From contig NZ_LMFQ01000025.1 in NCBI RefSeq assembly GCF_001426905.1, positions 1-64,000 on the forward strand: a DNA stretch of 64,000 nt, written 5' to 3'. Below, piece after piece: positions 61,036 to 64,000 of the stretch. Below the pieces are notes generated by a model that did no database searches, was not told where the DNA came from, and saw only the letters and a list, made by a program, of their open reading frames with translations. How positions within the stretch are numbered: the first letter of the stretch is position 1; every line of letters starts with the position of its first letter. This DNA comes from Caulobacter sp. Root1455 (GTDB taxonomy: Bacteria; Pseudomonadota; Alphaproteobacteria; Caulobacterales; Caulobacteraceae). Made by a program: the position numbers and the translations under genes.

Positions 61036-61760
61036 CCCGGCGTCCCTTGGCGACGTGTGTCTGCGTCGCCGCTCTTGTTGTCGCGCCCCTGACGGCTTCG
61101 GTCTCGCCGGCCGCCGCCCAGATTACGGTTTTCGATCCGGCCAACTACACCCAGAACGCGTTGGCGGCGGCGCGCGCCCTGCAGCAGGTCAATGGCCAGA
61201 TCCAGGCCCTGCAAAACCAGGCGGCCATGCTGCAGAACATGGCCCGTCAGTTGAAGTCTCTCGACTACAGCTCGCTCGACGCCATCAAGTCCAATCTGCA
61301 GAGGATCGACGCCCTGATGGCTCGGTCCGAAGGCATGGCGTTCGACCTGACGTCCACGCAGTCGGTGTTGGACACCGCCTTTCCATCGACGCTGGACGCG
61401 GGCGCCACCACCCGCCAGCGGGCCGACCTGGCCCGCACCCAGGCGCGACTGGCGATGGACGGCTACCGAAAATCGCTCAAAATCCAGGCTCAGGTCGTCC
61501 AGAACGTCCAGGCCGACGGCGACCTGATCAGCGCCTTGATCGGCCGGAGCCAGGCCGCGAGCGGGCAGCTGCAGGCGCAACAGGCGGCCAACCAGCTGCA
61601 GGCTCTGGCCATCAAGCAGGACCAGCAACTGCAGACCCTGATCGCCGCCCAGGCCCGGGCCGACGCGCTCGAACGGGCGCGCCAGGCCCAAGTGCTGGAC
61701 GCTGGGCGACTGGCCACCCGCCAGTTCATCGGCTCGGCCTTGGCCTACTCGCCCCATTAG
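61032..61760 (+). CDS. trbJ: TrbJ (VirB5-like pilus-tip/periplasmic subunit)
   Basis: 242 residues. The signal peptide ends at SPAAAQ. The mature protein begins ITVFDPANYTQNALAAARAL and is almost entirely helical and Gln/Ala-rich (QQAANQLQALAIKQDQQLQT), as in TrbJ. No trbK entry-exclusion lipoprotein lies between it and trbL, where many operons carry one; only 34 bp separate them. Confidence 0.9.
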   Translation: MTRRPLATCVCVAALVVAPLTASVSPAAAQITVFDPANYTQNALAAARALQQVNGQIQALQNQAAMLQNMARQLKSLDYSSLDAIKSNLQRIDALMARSEGMAFDLTSTQSVLDTAFPSTLDAGATTRQRADLARTQARLAMDGYRKSLKIQAQVVQNVQADGDLISALIGRSQAASGQLQAQQAANQLQALAIKQDQQLQTLIAAQARADALERARQAQVLDAGRLATRQFIGSALAYSPH

Positions 61761-61794
61761 CCCCGCCGCAACGCTTTAGCCAAAGGCCGCTCCC

Positions 61795-63138
61795 GTGGAC
61801 GTCGCGCCCGATCTCAACATCATCGACCGCATGATGGCGGCCTATGCCGCCCTGATCGACAGCGGCTTTGGCCTTCTCGGTCCCAAGGTCCGTAACCTTT
61901 CCTCGATCCTGATCGCGCTGGACGTCACCCTGGCGGCGCTCTGGTGGACCCTGGAAGGCGACGACAACATCCTGGGTCGCCTGATCAAGAAGGTGCTCTA
62001 TGTCGGCGCCTTCGTTTTCATCCTGAACAACTTCGCCTCGCTCAGCGGGATCATCTTCCGCTCGTTCGCCGATCTTGGCGTCACGGCCGGCGGGGGCGGC
62101 ATCTCGACTGCGGACCTGCTTCGGCCCGGAAAGCTGGCCGGGGTCGGCTTCACCGCCGCCCATCCGCTGATCGACAAGGCCAGCGACCTGATGGGCTTTC
62201 CGGAGTTCTTCGCCAACGCCCTGACCATCTTCATCCTGCTGCTGGCCTGGGTGTTGGTGGTGCTGGCCTTCTTCGTCATGTCGATCCAGATGCTGGTCAC
62301 GGTTCTGGAGTTCAAGCTGACGAGCCTGGCCGGGTTTGCGCTGGTGCCGTTCGCCTTCTGGAACAAGTCCAGCTTCCTGGCCGAGCGCGTGCTGGGCAAC
62401 GTCATCTCCAGCGGCGTGAAAGTCATGGTGCTGGCGGTGATCGTCGGCATCGGCAACACCTTTTTCGACACCTTCCTGTCGACCCTTGGGCCCGATCCCG
62501 ACCTATCAGCGGCCATGACGCTGCTGCTGAGCGCTCTGACGCTCGCGGGCCTTTCGATCTTTGGGCCAGGGATCGCCGCGGGCCTGGTGTCTGGTGCGCC
62601 GCAGCTTGGCGCGGGCGCGGCGGTTGGCGCCGCCGCTGGCGCGGCCATGCTCGGTGGCGGCGCGGCGATGCTCGGCGCCAAGGCGGCGGGGATCGCCGGG
62701 GCCGGCGGCCTGGCGGCGGTTCGCGCCGGCGCCGCGCTGGGCTCGGGAGCCAGCGCGGCCTATCAACTTCGCCAGGCCACGTCCGGCGCGTCAGGCCTGC
62801 AAGGCGTGGCTGCCGGGCTCGGCGGCGTCGGTCGCGCCATGGGTGGAGCGGCGATGGCGGGGATGCGCGACGTCGTCGGACGCGCCGGCGACGCCCTTCA
62901 GTCCAGCGCCCAGAGCGGTCGCGCGGCCGCGTGGCGGGCGACGGGCGGCGCAAGTCCGGTCTCCGGCGGGCCGAGCCCCGGCGGCGCGCCTGGCGCGAGC
63001 GATATGCCCCCGCCTTGGGCTCGCGATCTTCACGTCAACCGGTCGCCGAGCCTGGGTCACCACGCGGCCATCCAGACCCTCAAGGACGGCGATCGCCCCG
63101 GCGCGCCGGCCAACCCAGACCTCAGCCAGGAGGACTAA
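61795..63138 (+). CDS. trbL: TrbL (VirB6-like polytopic inner-membrane subunit)
   Basis: 447 residues from GTG 61795. Five or more membrane helices lie between residues ~25 and 265 (SSILIALDVTLAALWWTL; LTIFILLLAWVLVVLAFFVM; MTLLLSALTLAGLSIFGPGI). A long Ala/Gly-rich low-complexity region (~265-400) and a hydrophilic tail follow. The family DLNIIDRMMAAYAALIDSGF opening is present. It forms part of the inner-membrane channel. Confidence 0.92.
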   Translation: MDVAPDLNIIDRMMAAYAALIDSGFGLLGPKVRNLSSILIALDVTLAALWWTLEGDDNILGRLIKKVLYVGAFVFILNNFASLSGIIFRSFADLGVTAGGGGISTADLLRPGKLAGVGFTAAHPLIDKASDLMGFPEFFANALTIFILLLAWVLVVLAFFVMSIQMLVTVLEFKLTSLAGFALVPFAFWNKSSFLAERVLGNVISSGVKVMVLAVIVGIGNTFFDTFLSTLGPDPDLSAAMTLLLSALTLAGLSIFGPGIAAGLVSGAPQLGAGAAVGAAAGAAMLGGGAAMLGAKAAGIAGAGGLAAVRAGAALGSGASAAYQLRQATSGASGLQGVAAGLGGVGRAMGGAAMAGMRDVVGRAGDALQSSAQSGRAAAWRATGGASPVSGGPSPGGAPGASDMPPPWARDLHVNRSPSLGHHAAIQTLKDGDRPGAPANPDLSQED

Positions 63139-63141
63139 GTA

Positions 63142-63951
63142 GTGCTCTTCAAGCGAAGCCCTCAGCGTTACGGGCGAACGCCGCCCCCTGAAACGCCCTA
63201 TCAGGTCGCCGGCCAACTGTGGGACGAGCGGATCGGTTCCGCCCGGGTCCAGGCGTACAACTGGCGCCTGGCGTTCTTTGGAGCGCTCACCCTCAGCTGT
63301 GGTTTGGCCGGCGGCGTGATGATGCTGGCCTTGCAGAGCAAGATCACCCCCTACGTCGTCGAGGTCGATCGGCTGGGCGAGGTTCGTGCGGTCGGTCCCG
63401 CCGAGCAGAACTATCAGCCTTCCGATGCTCAGGTCGCCCGCGAGCTGCGCCAGTTCATCGTCAATGTCCGCTCATTGTCCTCGGATGGCGTGGTGGTCCG
63501 CCAGCGTTGGAACCAGGCCTATGACTACGCCACCAAGACCGGACAAGCCTTCCTGGACAGCTACGCGCGCGCCAATGAACCGCTGGCCGGCTTTGGCGAG
63601 AAGACCGTCCTGGTCCAGCCCACCAGCGTGGTGCGCGCGACCTCGACTTCGTTTCAGGTCCGCTGGACCGAGCAGACCTTCGAGCGCGGAGCCCTGGCCA
63701 AGACCGAGCGCTGGACCGCCATCCTGACGCTCAAGCGACAAGCGCCGAAGACCAGGGGCCAGCTCGAGCAAAATCCCCTTGGCCTCTACGTCGATGGTGT
63801 CGACTGGGCCCAGGAGGCCGACAGCGCCGCGGCCACGCCCAGGGCCTCGGACACGCTCGCCCCGCCGCCCGCCGTGGTCGTCGCGCCGCCGCCAGCCACC
63901 GCGCCTGCGCCCCCATCACCCCTCTCGGCTCAGGGAGAAATCCAGCCATGA
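63142..63951 (+). CDS. trbF: TrbF (VirB8-like inner-membrane subunit)
   Basis: 269 residues from GTG 63142, with CAGGAGG upstream. The cytoplasmic N-terminus contains ETPYQVAGQLWDERIGSARV, then one membrane helix (LAFFGALTLSCGLAGGVMML). The VirB8 periplasmic domain includes ITPYVVEVDRLGEVRAVGPA and TSFQVRWTEQTFERGAL. The last ~45 residues are Pro/Ala-rich. Stop overlaps the trbG start (ATGA). Confidence 0.93.
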   Translation: MLFKRSPQRYGRTPPPETPYQVAGQLWDERIGSARVQAYNWRLAFFGALTLSCGLAGGVMMLALQSKITPYVVEVDRLGEVRAVGPAEQNYQPSDAQVARELRQFIVNVRSLSSDGVVVRQRWNQAYDYATKTGQAFLDSYARANEPLAGFGEKTVLVQPTSVVRATSTSFQVRWTEQTFERGALAKTERWTAILTLKRQAPKTRGQLEQNPLGLYVDGVDWAQEADSAAATPRASDTLAPPPAVVVAPPPATAPAPPSPLSAQGEIQP

Positions 63952-64000
63952 TCGCCAAGATTCTCATCCCGCTCGTCTGTTCGACGGCCCTGGGCGCCTG
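63948..64000 (+). CDS. trbG: TrbG (VirB9-like), 5' end only
   Basis: Only the first 17 codons are in the window. They encode a signal peptide start (MIAKILIPLVCSTALGA). The identity rests on operon order (trbF followed by trbG) and the ATGA coupling with trbF. The gene continues past the right edge. Confidence 0.75.
   Translation, partial: MIAKILIPLVCSTALGA

Noticed and set aside
1-64000. CRISPR arrays, rRNA or tRNA genes, phage structural genes
   Set aside because: No regularly spaced direct repeats, no recognisable RNA gene sequence and no capsid, tail or terminase genes were seen by eye; a covariance-model scan would be needed to exclude a tRNA.

Overview
The window is high-GC alphaproteobacterial DNA. 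The likely source is a Caulobacteraceae member (Caulobacter or Phenylobacterium type). This is inferred from a caulonodin/caulosegnin-style lasso peptide cluster with isopeptidase, TonB receptor and FecI/FecR, and from general codon use. No rRNA, tRNA, integrase or CRISPR array was found, so neither the exact organism nor the ends of any integrated element can be fixed.

Layout. (1) 1-5.2 kb: an Rhs polymorphic-toxin locus. The 3' part of a large Rhs gene is followed by its probable immunity gene, a displaced orphan toxin tip with an HEXXH motif, and a third Rhs fragment broken by an IS6-family transposase remnant. The IS remnant abuts a decapitated FCD-type regulator. (2) 5.9-8.2 kb: an ICE-type control module. 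It has a DUF2285 QseM-like protein, a one-piece DUF6499-DUF2285 FseA-like activator, a second DUF6499 protein and an Xre regulator. (3) 8.4-19.5 kb: a complete lasso peptide cluster. On the plus strand are GntR, two precursors, B and C. On the minus strand are isopeptidase, TonB-dependent receptor with STN domain, FecR and FecI. (4) 19.5-33 kb: a defence island. Two tandem restriction-controller-like Xre genes with C-box operators lie next to a 12.6-kb minus-strand run. That run holds a Gabija pair (GajA/GajB), a HEPN-like protein, a PD-(D/E)XK-like protein, a Schlafen/AlbA_2 protein, an AT-rich SIR2 protein, and a coupled nucleotidyltransferase-like plus alpha/beta-hydrolase pair. (5) 33-38.7 kb: a second Rhs locus with a small secreted Rhs/Ig protein divergent from a complete Rhs toxin and its immunity gene. 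(6) 39-44.4 kb: mostly housekeeping-like genes: two secreted nucleases (S1/P1 and NUC types), an SRAP (YedK-like) protein and several small proteins. (7) 44.5-64 kb: the transfer module of an integrative and conjugative element. It has Xre, ArdC-like, DUF2958, ParB-like, DUF736 (with a decayed inverted copy), HTH_17, TraF, lytic transglycosylase, candidate oriT, relaxase, ParD/ParE, TraG, and trbBCDEJLFG running off the right edge.

Working together. The DUF2285/DUF6499 module on the left and the Trb/relaxase module on the right belong to the same known class of alphaproteobacterial ICE. One reading is that lasso peptide production and uptake, anti-phage defence and Rhs toxins are cargo of one large ICE. 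The alternative is two separate elements with chromosomal DNA between them. The most attractive items are the two lasso precursors (both predicted Ala1-Glu9 rings), the C-box controllers without a restriction-modification system, and the uncharacterised defence-island genes, especially the nucleotidyltransferase-hydrolase pair.
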